64,000 bases of DNA from Planctomycetota bacterium (GTDB lineage: Bacteria; Planctomycetota; UBA11346), in the NCBI GenBank assembly GCA_013816485.1, contig JACDEI010000016.1, positions 1-64,000 of the forward strand. Direction: 5' to 3'. Below the pieces are notes generated by a model. It ran no database searches, was not told the origin of the DNA, and was given only the letters and a program-made list of their open reading frames with translations. The translations under genes were made by a program, and so were the position numbers. Below are positions 45,701-55,700 of this stretch, one piece after another. Position 1 is the stretch's first letter. Each line of letters opens with the position of its first letter.

Positions 45701-48700
45701 GTTCCAGGCACTGCGAGCGCAAGCGACATGGTGCCGAGCAGATGGTCATCGACGACCCGCAGCGCGAAACGTGGCGTGCCGGTGGCCAGATCGCACACCG
45801 CATTGGCCGGAGCTTCGCCCTGCGCGCGACGATACAGTTCGGTGAGTTGGACGCGGGTCAGCGCGACTTTAACGTCCTGTGGTACGCCCGCAGGATCAAG
45901 CTTCTGATACCCCATCAACACTGGCGTCGCTTCACCGGCAGACAGGTTCAGTCCCAGGGCCAGCAGCGCGACGAGTGGAGCCGCCGCGCGCGCTGATGGA
46001 CGCAGGCGTACCAGCGCACTCACCACGCCGGCGACCAGCAGGGCTGGTGCCAACCACTCGGCCAACGCCAGCAACGGACCGGCACCATTCTGCCAACCGT
46101 GCAGGGCACCGGCGATGAGCAGCGCAGCCAGCGCGATGCTCACGCGCAGGGCGATGCGGCATCGCCACGTCAGCAGCACCGCCAGCAGCACCGCCAGCAC
46201 ACGGCCGAGATGATCCCACGCACGCAAGGTGCTGAGCGCCGTCAGCTGCAGACGTGCTTCTGCCTCGCCGCCAAGGCGCGTACCGTTGAACAGGTGGCCA
46301 CGCAGAACGAGTTGTGGTTCACCGGTCGCCGGTGGCTCGACGGCGATGGTGCTGAGCGCACGGACATCAACCGGCGCACGCCAGTGGATCACCGGCGGCA
46401 GCACCGGCACCCGGTGTTCGATCGGAGCTTCCCACCACGCGCCGAACCATGGACGGCCGACGGTCAGGCCTTCGGCGATCAAGGGCATCGCCGCGGGGTC
46501 CTCGACCACCTGCGCACGCCAGCCGCCAGCAACCGCGACCGTCCACGAACTCGCGGTCGCGGGCAGATCGCCGAGACGCGGCAACGGAAGACGGACCTCA
46601 GCACCCGACACCTGACTGCTGGAGCCAGCACCGCTGGAGCCTGCGCCGCTGAACCCTTGGCCACTAAACAGCAGCGCGACCTGCACCTGCGTGCGACCAG
46701 GCAGCGGCAGTTCGTAACCACCAGCGGGTGCGCGGCGCACCGCGACCTCCTGGCCATCGATGGTGGCCTGCACCAGCGTCAATCCCGCTGGCACCACCAA
46801 CGGCAGCGCTTGCACCGCCTGGGCGGCAACGCGCGCGGTCAACCACGTGAGCGTGCCGCTCTGATCGATCTGGCTGCGCGCCACCACCTGGTCGATGAAA
46901 CCTGCGGGCGCGTTGGCGAGTTCGCGGCGTTCCAGCCGATAGCCGCCGGTTTCTCCACTGGTGAGACGCCACGCGGCCGACACCGGGATGCCTGGCAGCG
47001 GACGGCTCCACAGCGGCAACGCATCGACCGCCAGCGGCAACGACCCCGGACCAGCACTGAGCACCAGATCCGCCTGCGGTGGCGCCTGCACCACCACCAC
47101 CTGACGTAGCGGCACTACCAGATCGTCACCGAGGGTGAGCGCGAGGCGCGTCAGGCTGCCGAGTTTGGCCGGATCGAGCGCGCCTTCGATGCGCAGCAGG
47201 TGATCACCGATGAGCGGTACGCGGGCGCGCAAACGCAGATCCTGCGCCTCGACCTCGCGGGTCACACCAGGGCTGAGCACCTGCACGCGTGCATCGTTCA
47301 GCAGCGGCGCGGCAAGACGGATAAGCTCCACTTCGCCGCTGCGCACGCTCAAGCGCAGATCGATGCGGCACCAGTGATCATCACGCAGCCCTGGGGCGAG
47401 GTAGAGCACGGCCTCGGCACCGACCTCGGGCACCAGACGGCTGACGGTCACCTGCACCGGCGTCGGCGCACCCGTGGCGAGCAGGTCGGCGCGCAGCGCA
47501 CCCAGCGGCAGTTCCTTGCCGGCCACCTCACCACCCGCCATGCGCCAGGGCGCGCCAGCAGTGATGCGGGTTTCGATCGGAGCGGTGCTGAGCAACGACA
47601 GGCGATGGCTGGCCCGGCGACCGCCGGTGACCAATACCGGCAACACCGTGGCGCTGGCTGACGAAGCATCCGCCGCGCGGGTGAGCGTCAGCGACACGCT
47701 GAGCGCACGCAGACGTACGGCCTGGGGCACCAGCGTCAGCGCGGAGCCAGCGGGCAGGTCGGCGACCTCGCCACCGCCGGCGAGTTGGCGGATACGCAGC
47801 GATTGATCGGCGGAGATCGCGGTCAGCGACCAGCCGGCCGGAAGCTGTAGGGCGATCTCGCCCAGGTCGCCACCACGATCGGCCAGCGTGATGCTCTGCA
47901 CCATGATCCACGGACGCCGACCATCGGTCAGTTCGATGCTGGCGCTGCTCTGCACGTCCATGCCCCAGCGGTTGTCGGCAGTGAGCGGCGTCACCGCGAG
48001 CCCAGGTGCGGGCACGGCGAAACGCCACCAGCCGTCGACATCCTCCAGGCGACGCCACGACGGCGGTGCCTGGAGATCGAACGGCACGCCGCCACCGATC
48101 ATCAGCACGCCACCTTGATAGGCGGCACCGACCACCTGCGGCAACGCGAGCGGCGCACCGGCCGCACGCAGTCCGTCGCACGCCACCTCGCTGGTCCCTG
48201 GGGCGAGCGTCAAACGCACGTGGCCATCGGCCTGCTCGGTGATGGACAACACGCCGGGACTCGCCGCCTGGGTCAGGCGCCAACCACTCGGCAAGATCAC
48301 CTCCAAGCGTTCCGGCATCAGTCCACGGCGATTGATCAGGCGCGCGACCCAGCGTAGCGAAGCGGGACCGTCAATGATCGCTGCCTGCACCACTTGCTCG
48401 ACCCCGAACACCGACTGGGCGTCCGAACTCACGCGGCCGGGTTCCCAGATCAGCGGCACGTGCACCGCGGCACCACCGGTCAAACGCCAACGTCCGGCCT
48501 GCGCCGGATCGGCGACCAGGTGGCCATTGGTGAAGGAGCCCGCGGTCGCAGCGTCGATGGTCAGCGCCACCGCGCCGGCATAGGGCAACGGCAGGATCGC
48601 GGCGCGACGTTGGTCGTCGCCAGTCAGATCGATGCCCCATGACAACGTGACCTGATGCCGACCGGGGCCAGGCATCAGCAGATCAAGGGTGTTGCCGCCT

Positions 48701-49230
48701 ACCGTCACCGCCGGCTGACCGTTACAGGTGATGGCACCAAGTCGCGTTGGTTTGACCGCAAATATGCGACAGCGCTGTGGACCTTTTCCGTGCGCATCGA
48801 TGACCAAGGTGCCATGCACGGTCAGGATCCGATCGTCGATCAACGAACCACTGAGGTGCGCCGTGGCGATGCGCGCGCCCAGCAGATCGGGAACCGTGGG
48901 CTCCGTGGTGGTGATGGTGGCCATCAACGCGCGGTAATCCGCCAGCGGGACGAGCATCCATTCCTGCGACTGGTCGAGGCGTTTGAGCAATTGGTCCATC
49001 GGCAGCATGAGCGGCTGGGTGGGAGCTTCGCCGGCGAACGTGGTGAGCAGGAGCGCAAGCAACACGGTTAGACGTGAGCTCGCCAAAAGTGGCTGTCCCC
49101 TGGGAGCGCCGGCTGCCAGCCGGCCAGGGGCAATCCTGCGTTTCTCGACCGACAACCAATTGCCCCTTGCCGGCTGGCAGCCGGCGCTCCCAGGAGACAG
49201 CCCCCTGCGTTTGGCGTGCGCGGTGTTCAT
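42721..49230 (-). CDS. Giant membrane-anchored surface protein, 2169 aa, signal region interrupted by a repeat
   Basis: The last gene of the sigma/VWA operon. Its ATG overlaps the preceding stop by 4 bp (ATGA), which fixes the start. Residues 1-9 (MNTAHAKRR) are followed by about 40 residues encoded by a palindromic repeat and only then by the hydrophobic core RLTVLLALLLTTFAGEAP. Residues 70-1000 are beta-rich modules. A membrane cluster lies at about 1005-1095, then a second beta-rich half (VALTRVQLTELYRRAQG onward), a short coiled region near 2000 (RAQNVIDELKRLRTLGDLDD) and a final membrane helix WLLVLASALVLIGGVWFARRR. The two halves look like a fusion of two related units. I know no named family. 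Confidence 0.82.
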   Translation of the reverse strand: MNTAHAKRRGLSPGSAGCQPARGNWLSVEKRRIAPGRLAAGAPRGQPLLASSRLTVLLALLLTTFAGEAPTQPLMLPMDQLLKRLDQSQEWMLVPLADYRALMATITTTEPTVPDLLGARIATAHLSGSLIDDRILTVHGTLVIDAHGKGPQRCRIFAVKPTRLGAITCNGQPAVTVGGNTLDLLMPGPGRHQVTLSWGIDLTGDDQRRAAILPLPYAGAVALTIDAATAGSFTNGHLVADPAQAGRWRLTGGAAVHVPLIWEPGRVSSDAQSVFGVEQVVQAAIIDGPASLRWVARLINRRGLMPERLEVILPSGWRLTQAASPGVLSITEQADGHVRLTLAPGTSEVACDGLRAAGAPLALPQVVGAAYQGGVLMIGGGVPFDLQAPPSWRRLEDVDGWWRFAVPAPGLAVTPLTADNRWGMDVQSSASIELTDGRRPWIMVQSITLADRGGDLGEIALQLPAGWSLTAISADQSLRIRQLAGGGEVADLPAGSALTLVPQAVRLRALSVSLTLTRAADASSASATVLPVLVTGGRRASHRLSLLSTAPIETRITAGAPWRMAGGEVAGKELPLGALRADLLATGAPTPVQVTVSRLVPEVGAEAVLYLAPGLRDDHWCRIDLRLSVRSGEVELIRLAAPLLNDARVQVLSPGVTREVEAQDLRLRARVPLIGDHLLRIEGALDPAKLGSLTRLALTLGDDLVVPLRQVVVVQAPPQADLVLSAGPGSLPLAVDALPLWSRPLPGIPVSAAWRLTSGETGGYRLERRELANAPAGFIDQVVARSQIDQSGTLTWLTARVAAQAVQALPLVVPAGLTLVQATIDGQEVAVRRAPAGGYELPLPGRTQVQVALLFSGQGFSGAGSSGAGSSSQVSGAEVRLPLPRLGDLPATASSWTVAVAGGWRAQVVEDPAAMPLIAEGLTVGRPWFGAWWEAPIEHRVPVLPPVIHWRAPVDVRALSTIAVEPPATGEPQLVLRGHLFNGTRLGGEAEARLQLTALSTLRAWDHLGRVLAVLLAVLLTWRCRIALRVSIALAALLIAGALHGWQNGAGPLLALAEWLAPALLVAGVVSALVRLRPSARAAAPLVALLALGLNLSAGEATPVLMGYQKLDPAGVPQDVKVALTRVQLTELYRRAQGEAPANAVCDLATGTPRFALRVVDDHLLGTMSLALAVPGTTWQQVRIPVAAGSVRGVTARPLGGQDPGTVTWAGDATGALVLTLAPRQQADVVIDLDVPLIKAADEWTATFPLPAIPGGSLVLEAPREFVPWSGGRALSADGERWRQDLPVGQAQMTLTLRRPQAAVARDLRLGADQRVRVQTHHDRLEWSAVLTCTAQGGTLRRLVLAVPDGLALTTVEGDGVADWNQRGTQAEIVAASERSGTWTIRLAGVLAITAGAAPERAVLVRVDGAERISGRLDLIGGAGLRFDRPSGDRIERVDPQEGADQAVRWSTDPGALAVRWRAVDDELSASVRAVLVVGIDRVRVHAALDLTGPGRRDALRLRIPAPWEMVGVPAGTHLVWREVDGQRECTLRTDKPWTAGAVPEIRLEAERRVLGATISAPDLRPLDGNITSARQVWLFAGAGDRRVRLDDHERQQAMGVEAARGVMANLAKLAAGERWLQACSWRGDGSPRLTLVADDTVVRLSASHYLVLGQDRVRWSAHLVHQAEQGELTTLRCTLPAGVRLVRVNAEGLGTWDLNGRELTVTLAAPTRAVIPLDLELEIPLSGDLVTIDGLVLPGGSAAQDVALVEEDDLGLVHLDAQGLDAIADRAAPFSLPIGIDAAAVRHRWRSLRPQWALTIRREALATTASIDNVVTLVDVVSVLGVDGECRGRAVWQVLNRTRTHLTVELPAGVELWEARVAGVDVRPRRGAKPNEVVLPVTPQRPGESAQAISLTWRERIDPTRRFSPGLPRFTELKIMQGLWRVVPPPGYVLHRRDGTLDVVDTVELEASRAQNVIDELKRLRTLGDLDDVGLKRLGDQLVTLDLQLSDNLISLQQVEVQQDQSPQQQAFNSRVVGEVNGNRSELQRELKRIDGVRTARGERRGKLGLDNSTQAWSKSAAAPAPVGTYAARPSLPLSDRKPQRLAPDASLGAGQPPPGNRADDQRALLGLDLLGDPGAGGLTLRGQTNDLRLELSMTREGGDARPWLLVLASALVLIGGVWFARRR
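49091..49202. repeat. Palindromic element inside the giant gene, 43-nt arms
   Basis: Arms 49091-49133 and 49160-49202 match at 41 of 43 positions. They start GGCTGTCCCCTGGGAGCGC and contain the hairpin GCCGGCTGCCAGCCGGC. The element lies within the coding sequence of the 2169-residue protein, just after codon 10, and keeps the frame open on the coding strand. Confidence 0.9.
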
Positions 49231-52200
49231 GGCCGCGGATCCTGCGGCTTCTCATCCATCGGCTTTTCTTCCGTCGGCTTTTCATCCACCAGCTTGCTGT
49301 CGCCCGGTGGCGCGGCTGGTGTCGCAGGCATCAGCGGTGCGAGCGGCAACGGCTTCGGCTGCTCCAGCCACGGATCCGGCGTCACCACCTGCAGCGGCAC
49401 TGCCGCCACGCGGCGGGCGCGCAGCGCGGCGACCACATTGCGCAGCAAGATGATCGTGAGCACGGCGAACACACCGACAGCGAAACCACTCATCACCGTC
49501 GCCCACGGCGCCGCGATCGCGGCGACCAACACTGCTGCGGTGATGGCGAGACCGGCGATAACGTCGTTACGTCGACGCGCAAACCACACCGCCAGCGCGC
49601 CGAGCAGCAGGGCGAAGAGCGCGAGCAGGTTGAGCAAACCGGTGGCGACAAAACGCACGTCCATCCCGCCGCCATCGCCGAGGCGCGACAGGTGGTGACG
49701 TCTGCCGGTGAGCGTGACCGGAACCGTCAGGCCGTCACTACGCAGGGCGATCTCATCCAGGTCGCCGTAATGCATCGCTGGGGTGTCTTGCAGGCGGGCG
49801 AGCACTTCGCCCCACAGCGGAATGGTTTCACGCGCCGGCGTCACGTCACCGCGCCAACCCCAAGGAATGAGATGGTCCGGCAGGAAAAGATCGAACGACA
49901 CTGGACCCACCGGCAACGGGCGGACGGTTACTTCGTTGGTGGCGGGTTTCGCCGCGACACCGGACGACGTGCTGGCACGTTTGTCGTTCAGGCGTGGCAG
50001 TTCCAAGGCCAAGCTGCCCCATGAACCAAGCTGGCCGTCGCTGAAACGTTGTTCATAGACAAATGCCACCACCTGCGAGCGCAGGCCAGCACCGTCGCCG
50101 AGCGGGATCACCACGCTGCCATCGGCGCGCCGGCTGGGGCGGCCCTGACGGCGATCGATGGCGACTTCGAGCAATTCGGCGCCAGCGGGCAGACGCAGTT
50201 CCAGGTACGGACGTCCACGCGTGCTCAGCAACAGTTCACCCTGCACGCGCAGCAGGCGTTCCTCGCTCATCACCGCGAGGTAGCGCGCGGCGGTGACCGC
50301 ACCGTCGGCGAGTGTCACCAGGTCGTGACGCACCAGGGTCAGCGCTACCGCCACGCTGGCGGCGCCCTGGAAACCGGCGACCACACCCTGCGTACGCAGA
50401 CCCGCGGGGAGATCAGCCGGCGCGACGGTTTCGAGACCGGCGGCGGTAGCGGATACTTCAACCGTGCCTTCACGCGCGACTGCAAAGATGTGGCTGACGC
50501 GGGTGGCATCGAGCACGGTGAGCGGTTCGAGCGTCAAGGGCAGCGGCGTACCGGCGGTCAGCGCCGGCACATCGCGTTGGTCTTCGACAGTGATGGTGAA
50601 GGCACCGGTGATGGGTGCTTGAAAGCGTAGTTCCCAGGTGCTGCGGCCATCGGCGCGCGACACCACCGTCTGTTCGGCGAGGGCCGAGCCCTTGAACACC
50701 AGCTTGCTGTCGAGTTCGCTCGGCGCACTCAGGCGCAGCGCCGGCGCGGCGCTGTAACGCACCTCACCACGCAGGGTCACCAGCCGGCGCAGGTGGCCTT
50801 CGGCGACGCTCACCAGTTCCTCGTGGCGGATGTTCAGTTCGCGCGCGCGGGGCGCGATGGCCAACACCGTGCTCGCGTCAGCGCCGAGGAAGGTGAAGCC
50901 GAGCGGCAGGTCTTCGTCTTCTTTCAGTTCACGCGCGAGGTTCGCCAGCAGGCCATCGCGACGCAGCGCTTCGACTTCCGTGCTGGTGAGGCCGGTGCGC
51001 GCGCTGCTGGTCAGCGACCAGCTCGACGGCGTCGCCACGGCGAGCGTGCCGCGCACCTGGCGCACATCGACGAGTTTGGCGACGGTGACCGTGGTGGTGG
51101 TGGCGACAGCGGCGGCGGTGGCTTCACGCGGGATGGATGGCGGCGCTTTGAAACGCACGACCACCTGTCCGGCACCCAGCAGGCGGCCACGCAGCGCGAG
51201 GTCCAAACGCCGGGTCGCACCGTTTGCCGCCGCCAGACGCGCGTCGTCCAGTGGCAGACCGCCGGTGTCGACCAGTTCCCAGGTCGCCGGCACATCGAGC
51301 GCGAGAGCGAAGATGCCGGCCTTGCGCACGTCGAGGTCGAGCACCACGGCGATGAGGTCTTCTTCACGGCCGAGGCGCACGAGCTGATGAATGCCGGCGC
51401 GCAGGTCACTCGCCAGACGCGTCACCAACAGGCGTGATTCCGGTGGCGCTGCATGGAAGCGGTAGGCGGCGACGGCGGCGTTGCCGGTCTGGGTTTCTCC
51501 CGGATCGACTTGGCTGAGACCGGTGGCGGACTCCATCGCCGCGACCAAGCCTTCACCCTGGACCACCGCGATACGTCCGGTGGCGCGCGCCGCGCCAACC
51601 ACCGTTGGCCATGCCACCGCCACGCTGCGACTGGCACCTGGAGTCAGCGCATCGATCGCACGCTCCATGCGCACCAGCAGGGCGTAGCTGCCGCTGACCG
51701 GTTGATGGAACGATACCGTCAACACCTGCGCCTCGCCCATGGCGGTGCGTTCCCAGGTGCGCACGTCCTTGCCCTCGACCGCCAGCACCTGGGCATCGGC
51801 CGGTAGGGCGATGCGCACGTTTTCCAACGGACGACGCAGGATGGTGAGATCGAGCGTCAGATCATAGCGCAGGCTGCGTTCACCGACGGTCAGACGGATC
51901 TCGCCATCACTGAGGATGAGCGCCTCACCGGAGGCGACCTCGGCCGGCGGCTGCCAACTGATCTGCACCTGCGCGGTGCCACCGAGCACGGCGAGCAGCC
52001 GCGTGCCGTCCTTGGCCGGCGTGGTGATAGCGGCGACCGCCGGCGTCAACGTCAACGCCGCGTCGGCTTGCGGCACCAACAGGTCGAGCCTGCCCGCGCC
52101 CGCTGCCGGCAACGACAACGACAACGACCGCCGACCCGCAGCGTCACCCGTCACCGGCGCGGCGACGGTGGAGGTGAACTTGTGTTGGCCGGTACCGCGC

Positions 52201-52610
52201 ACGTGCAGCACCAATGCCTTGTCGGTGCGCTCCAACACCAGGCGATCATCAGCGGGCGTGAAACCGCTGAGGCCAAGCGTCGCCGGCAACACCACCTGCG
52301 CCCAACCGGTGTCGAGTCCGGTGACGGTGCCAGTCATGGTCAGATCGGCGAGATCGCCCTTCACCACACCGGTAAGCACGTAGTCACCGAAGGTCGCGCC
52401 GACCGGCGGTTTCACCGGTTGATCGGGCTTGGGTTTGGCCGCTTCCCATAACGCCATGAAGCGTTCGTAGGGCAGGAACACCGCCTGTTTCTTCGGATCG
52501 ATCGTCGGCGTCTGCTCGTACGGCACGTAGACCACCGGCGGCAATTCGTCGCCAGCGAAGAGCGGGGCGATGATGAACAAGGCGAGCAGGGCGAGGAGCA
52601 AATGGCGCAT
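49227..52610 (-). CDS. Large exported membrane protein, 1127 aa, sigma/VWA operon
   Basis: Signal peptide LLLALLALFIIAPLFAG, then VVYVPYEQTP and the motif VFLPYERFMALWEAAKP, which recurs in altered form in both halves of the 2169-residue protein. A long beta-rich ectodomain (about 60-985) follows. Three membrane segments (LLNLLALFALLLGALAVWFA, AITAAVLVAAIAAPWATV, FAVGVFAVLTIILLRNVV) and a Pro/Lys/Glu tail (EKPTEEKPMDEKPQDPRP) end the protein. GAGG precedes ATG 52610 by 6 bases. It is coupled to the giant gene downstream by ATGA. I recognise no named family; related long proteins with a LPYERF-type start are, as I recall, seen in planctomycetes. Confidence 0.8.
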   Translation of the reverse strand: MRHLLLALLALFIIAPLFAGDELPPVVYVPYEQTPTIDPKKQAVFLPYERFMALWEAAKPKPDQPVKPPVGATFGDYVLTGVVKGDLADLTMTGTVTGLDTGWAQVVLPATLGLSGFTPADDRLVLERTDKALVLHVRGTGQHKFTSTVAAPVTGDAAGRRSLSLSLPAAGAGRLDLLVPQADAALTLTPAVAAITTPAKDGTRLLAVLGGTAQVQISWQPPAEVASGEALILSDGEIRLTVGERSLRYDLTLDLTILRRPLENVRIALPADAQVLAVEGKDVRTWERTAMGEAQVLTVSFHQPVSGSYALLVRMERAIDALTPGASRSVAVAWPTVVGAARATGRIAVVQGEGLVAAMESATGLSQVDPGETQTGNAAVAAYRFHAAPPESRLLVTRLASDLRAGIHQLVRLGREEDLIAVVLDLDVRKAGIFALALDVPATWELVDTGGLPLDDARLAAANGATRRLDLALRGRLLGAGQVVVRFKAPPSIPREATAAAVATTTTVTVAKLVDVRQVRGTLAVATPSSWSLTSSARTGLTSTEVEALRRDGLLANLARELKEDEDLPLGFTFLGADASTVLAIAPRARELNIRHEELVSVAEGHLRRLVTLRGEVRYSAAPALRLSAPSELDSKLVFKGSALAEQTVVSRADGRSTWELRFQAPITGAFTITVEDQRDVPALTAGTPLPLTLEPLTVLDATRVSHIFAVAREGTVEVSATAAGLETVAPADLPAGLRTQGVVAGFQGAASVAVALTLVRHDLVTLADGAVTAARYLAVMSEERLLRVQGELLLSTRGRPYLELRLPAGAELLEVAIDRRQGRPSRRADGSVVIPLGDGAGLRSQVVAFVYEQRFSDGQLGSWGSLALELPRLNDKRASTSSGVAAKPATNEVTVRPLPVGPVSFDLFLPDHLIPWGWRGDVTPARETIPLWGEVLARLQDTPAMHYGDLDEIALRSDGLTVPVTLTGRRHHLSRLGDGGGMDVRFVATGLLNLLALFALLLGALAVWFARRRNDVIAGLAITAAVLVAAIAAPWATVMSGFAVGVFAVLTIILLRNVVAALRARRVAAVPLQVVTPDPWLEQPKPLPLAPLMPATPAAPPGDSKLVDEKPTEEKPMDEKPQDPRP

Positions 52611-52682
52611 GATTAACCTCGATGATGAGAGTCTTCAGACCTGACGACGGGATGTGCGTAACGGGGAGGTAACGGAAGGAGG

Positions 52683-52738
52683 TCCGATGTCCGATGTCCG
52701 ATGTCGACCTCGGACATCGGACATCGGACATCGGACAT
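52683..52738. repeat. 7-bp tandem array facing its reverse complement, 5-nt loop
   Basis: Three copies of TCCGATG (52683-52705) and four of CGGACAT (52711-52738) are separated by only five bases, so a hairpin of about 23 bp can form. It lies in the 129-bp gap between the VWA gene and the 1127-residue protein gene and starts just one base after the VWA stop codon on the transcribed strand. Confidence 0.88.
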
Positions 52739-52739
52739 T

Positions 52740-55700
52740 TCATTTGACCATCTCCCGCAACTCCGCCGCGATCGGCTGGGGACAACGCGCCAATTGCGCG
52801 GCGATTTCCTGCGGGCTGATCAGGTGGACGTTGCTCCACCAGCCGCGCTGCAACCACTCGGCGGTGGCGGCGGCGCAGGCGAGCAGACGCAGACGTTCGC
52901 TCGGTTGGCTTGTCAGAATCGTGCCGGGCAGCGGGCAGGCGAGTTCGCGCACCTGGTCGCGGCGCATGTCTTTGTAGCGGACGGCAGCGGTGCCGAGTGG
53001 ACCGGCGCCGCCATCGACTAGCAGGACCTCGAACAACGCGGTGACTTGCGTGTCTTGCGACAACTCGCCGGCATCAACGGTGTTGTCGCGGAAGTCCTTT
53101 GCCGCCAGCCGGCGCTGATCGTAACCGATCAGGCGCGCATGGCTGACACGTTGCGGATTCCACGTCACCTGGAGCTTGGCGTCCTTCGCTAGCACCGCGA
53201 GGCGGTCGGGCAGCAGCTTGCCGGTAAACAGCGCCTCGGCATCCGCATCGCTGCCGACATAGAAATGCTGACCATCGCCCTTGGTCGCGAGGTCCTGCAA
53301 GGGCCCAGCGCGGTAAGTCGCTCCGGTGCCGACCACCACCAGGGTGATGCCGCGGTCCTTGAAGGCGGTGACGCGCCGCAGCAGATCGTCGGCACCGGCG
53401 ACCGTGCCACCGTCGGTGGCAAGCAGCACGCGGCTCTCAACGCCGACCGCGGCGGTTTCGGCGGCGAGTTGATACGCCAGACCAAGTCCTTCGGCGGCAT
53501 TGGTCGCGCCACCGGTGGCGAGGTTTGCCAGGGCGTTCATCAACGCCACGCGGTCATTGCCCGGCGTCGCTGGCAGGACCACACGTGCCTGATCACCAAA
53601 GGCGACGATCGCCACGCGGTCTTCGGCACGCAGGTGTTCGACGAAGGCGAGCAGACCGCGCTGGATGCGATCGAGCCCCCCTGCCTGCGCCATCGAACCC
53701 GAACAATCGATCGCCAGCGTCAACGCCAGCGGCTTGCGTTCATCCGCCGCGGCGGGTTTGGCCACCGCACCGATCGACACCAGTGCGGTACGTGGGCCCC
53801 AGGTGGTGCCCGCACGTGCGAAGGGCGAGGGCGCCGCTTCGGCATAGAGCGAGAACGCCTCCGGACCCTGCGCCGGCGGATAGTCCATCGGCATGGCGTT
53901 GATGAAGTGCTCGGGCTTGATGGTCGTCGGATCAACCGGCTGGCCCGCAGCGACGCGCGCCTTGGCGTAGGAGTACGAGGCGGTGTCGGCGTCGATGGCG
54001 ACGGTTTGGATCGCATCGACGGCGGTAACCTGCATCGGCGAGGTGCCGAAGAGGTCTTTGAAAGTCGGGAGGTCGTAGCCCTGGATGTCGCTCGGATCGA
54101 GCGGACGTGTCGCCACGTCGAGGTGGACCACGCCGCCGGTGAACTGCGCTTGGAGGCCGGCGCTGCGCACCGCACGCAGAACACCACGGGCGGCGGATTC
54201 ATCGCGCATGCTCACCTTCACTTGGCGTTCGACGAAACCATGAGCACCGGTCGTCAAGGTGAAGTCGATCTTCTCGCCACCGATCAGGCGCAGCGACTGC
54301 GCCAGACCCAACGTGCCATCGAGCGTCACTGGCGCGCGCAGAGCGGCGAGGCTCTGTAATGGGTCGACGTCTGATACCAACAGCGAGTGTGCGGCGATGG
54401 TTGGGAGCGCTTCACCGCCGAGTCGGTTCTGGGCAAGATCACCTTGCTGGATCTGCAGACCACGTGAATTCCACGAATCCGAAATTATTCGACAGGCAAC
54501 TAGGTCGCCCGCCGTTTTTTCCGCCCGCACTCGGACAATGTAATCGTTCCCGCGAAAGATGATGAACTCTGTCCCGTCCGCTACACGGTCGCCTTTCCCG
54601 AGCGTCAGCATCAGCAGGTCTGGCACTCCTTGCGGGTTGTTCCGCACGGCACCGACCACCGCCTGAAGGAACGAGGCGCTCTGATTCTCGTCGGTGATCT
54701 CAGTGGCGATCTTGGGATAACGATTCTTCAGTACAGCAAGCTGCGCCTCGTTCTGTGCGACTCGTTGACGGAGATCATCCTGATTCTGTTGGCTTTCCTG
54801 TAGCTGGTCGACCTCGACACCACTGGCGAAAAGTTTGGGGTAACGATCCTTGAGAATCGCCAGTTGCGTCTGCTGCTGTTGTTCCAGCCGCCGCAATCCT
54901 TCCTCCTCGCTGGCAATTCCTCGGTTGGCACCTGCAACGGGCTGGGAAGCTGACTTCTCCGCCTGCTGCGCAGCTATTTCCCGCTTGGCGATGGCACGAC
55001 GCTCGGCGCTTTTCTTACCACCGGCACCAACCGCCATGAAGGCACCAGTGGAGCCGGTCTCGCTGTTGGCGACGGCATCTTCACGGCCTTCGGCATCGTC
55101 GGATGTCACCTTCTCTTCGATCGGCACATTGAGCTGATTGATCGGCGCGGCGATGTCTGCCTCCAGTACCTCGACAGGAACCTGTTCGACCGCCTTGTCC
55201 TTGTCGGTCTGTCGACCGGCACCGGGCTTCGCCGGGGCGGCGTTCTTCTCCGCGGGAACTCCAGCCTGTTCTGCCTTCTTGGCGAGTGCTTGGCCAACGG
55301 CGCCGTTGTAGGCACGGGTCTCATTTAGGCGTTGGTAATCATCGGCTGCGGGAACCTGCTCCGGTGCGCTCTTCGCCTTCGCCTGCCGTGAATCATCGAG
55401 CGCATCCGGGGCGGACCGTTTGGCGAACTCCTGCGGCTGCACCACCGGTTCTGGTAAGAGGAGCACCGATGGAGCTGACGACGTCGCCACCGGCTTGCCG
55501 TCGTACTCCTTGGTTAGCGCGCGACCTCCGCGATCGGTCCGGGCCAACGCCGCCCCACCCGGTGTCGGCGTGGTGGATGCCGGGGGAGCGGCTGCGGCAG
55601 GAGCAGCAGGGCGCATGGGGGATGCAGTTACGGTCGTCGCCTGTTTGCGTTCGCTCGCGCCCTGTCGTGGTGCCGCATCGCGTTTGCTTTTGGCCAGGAG

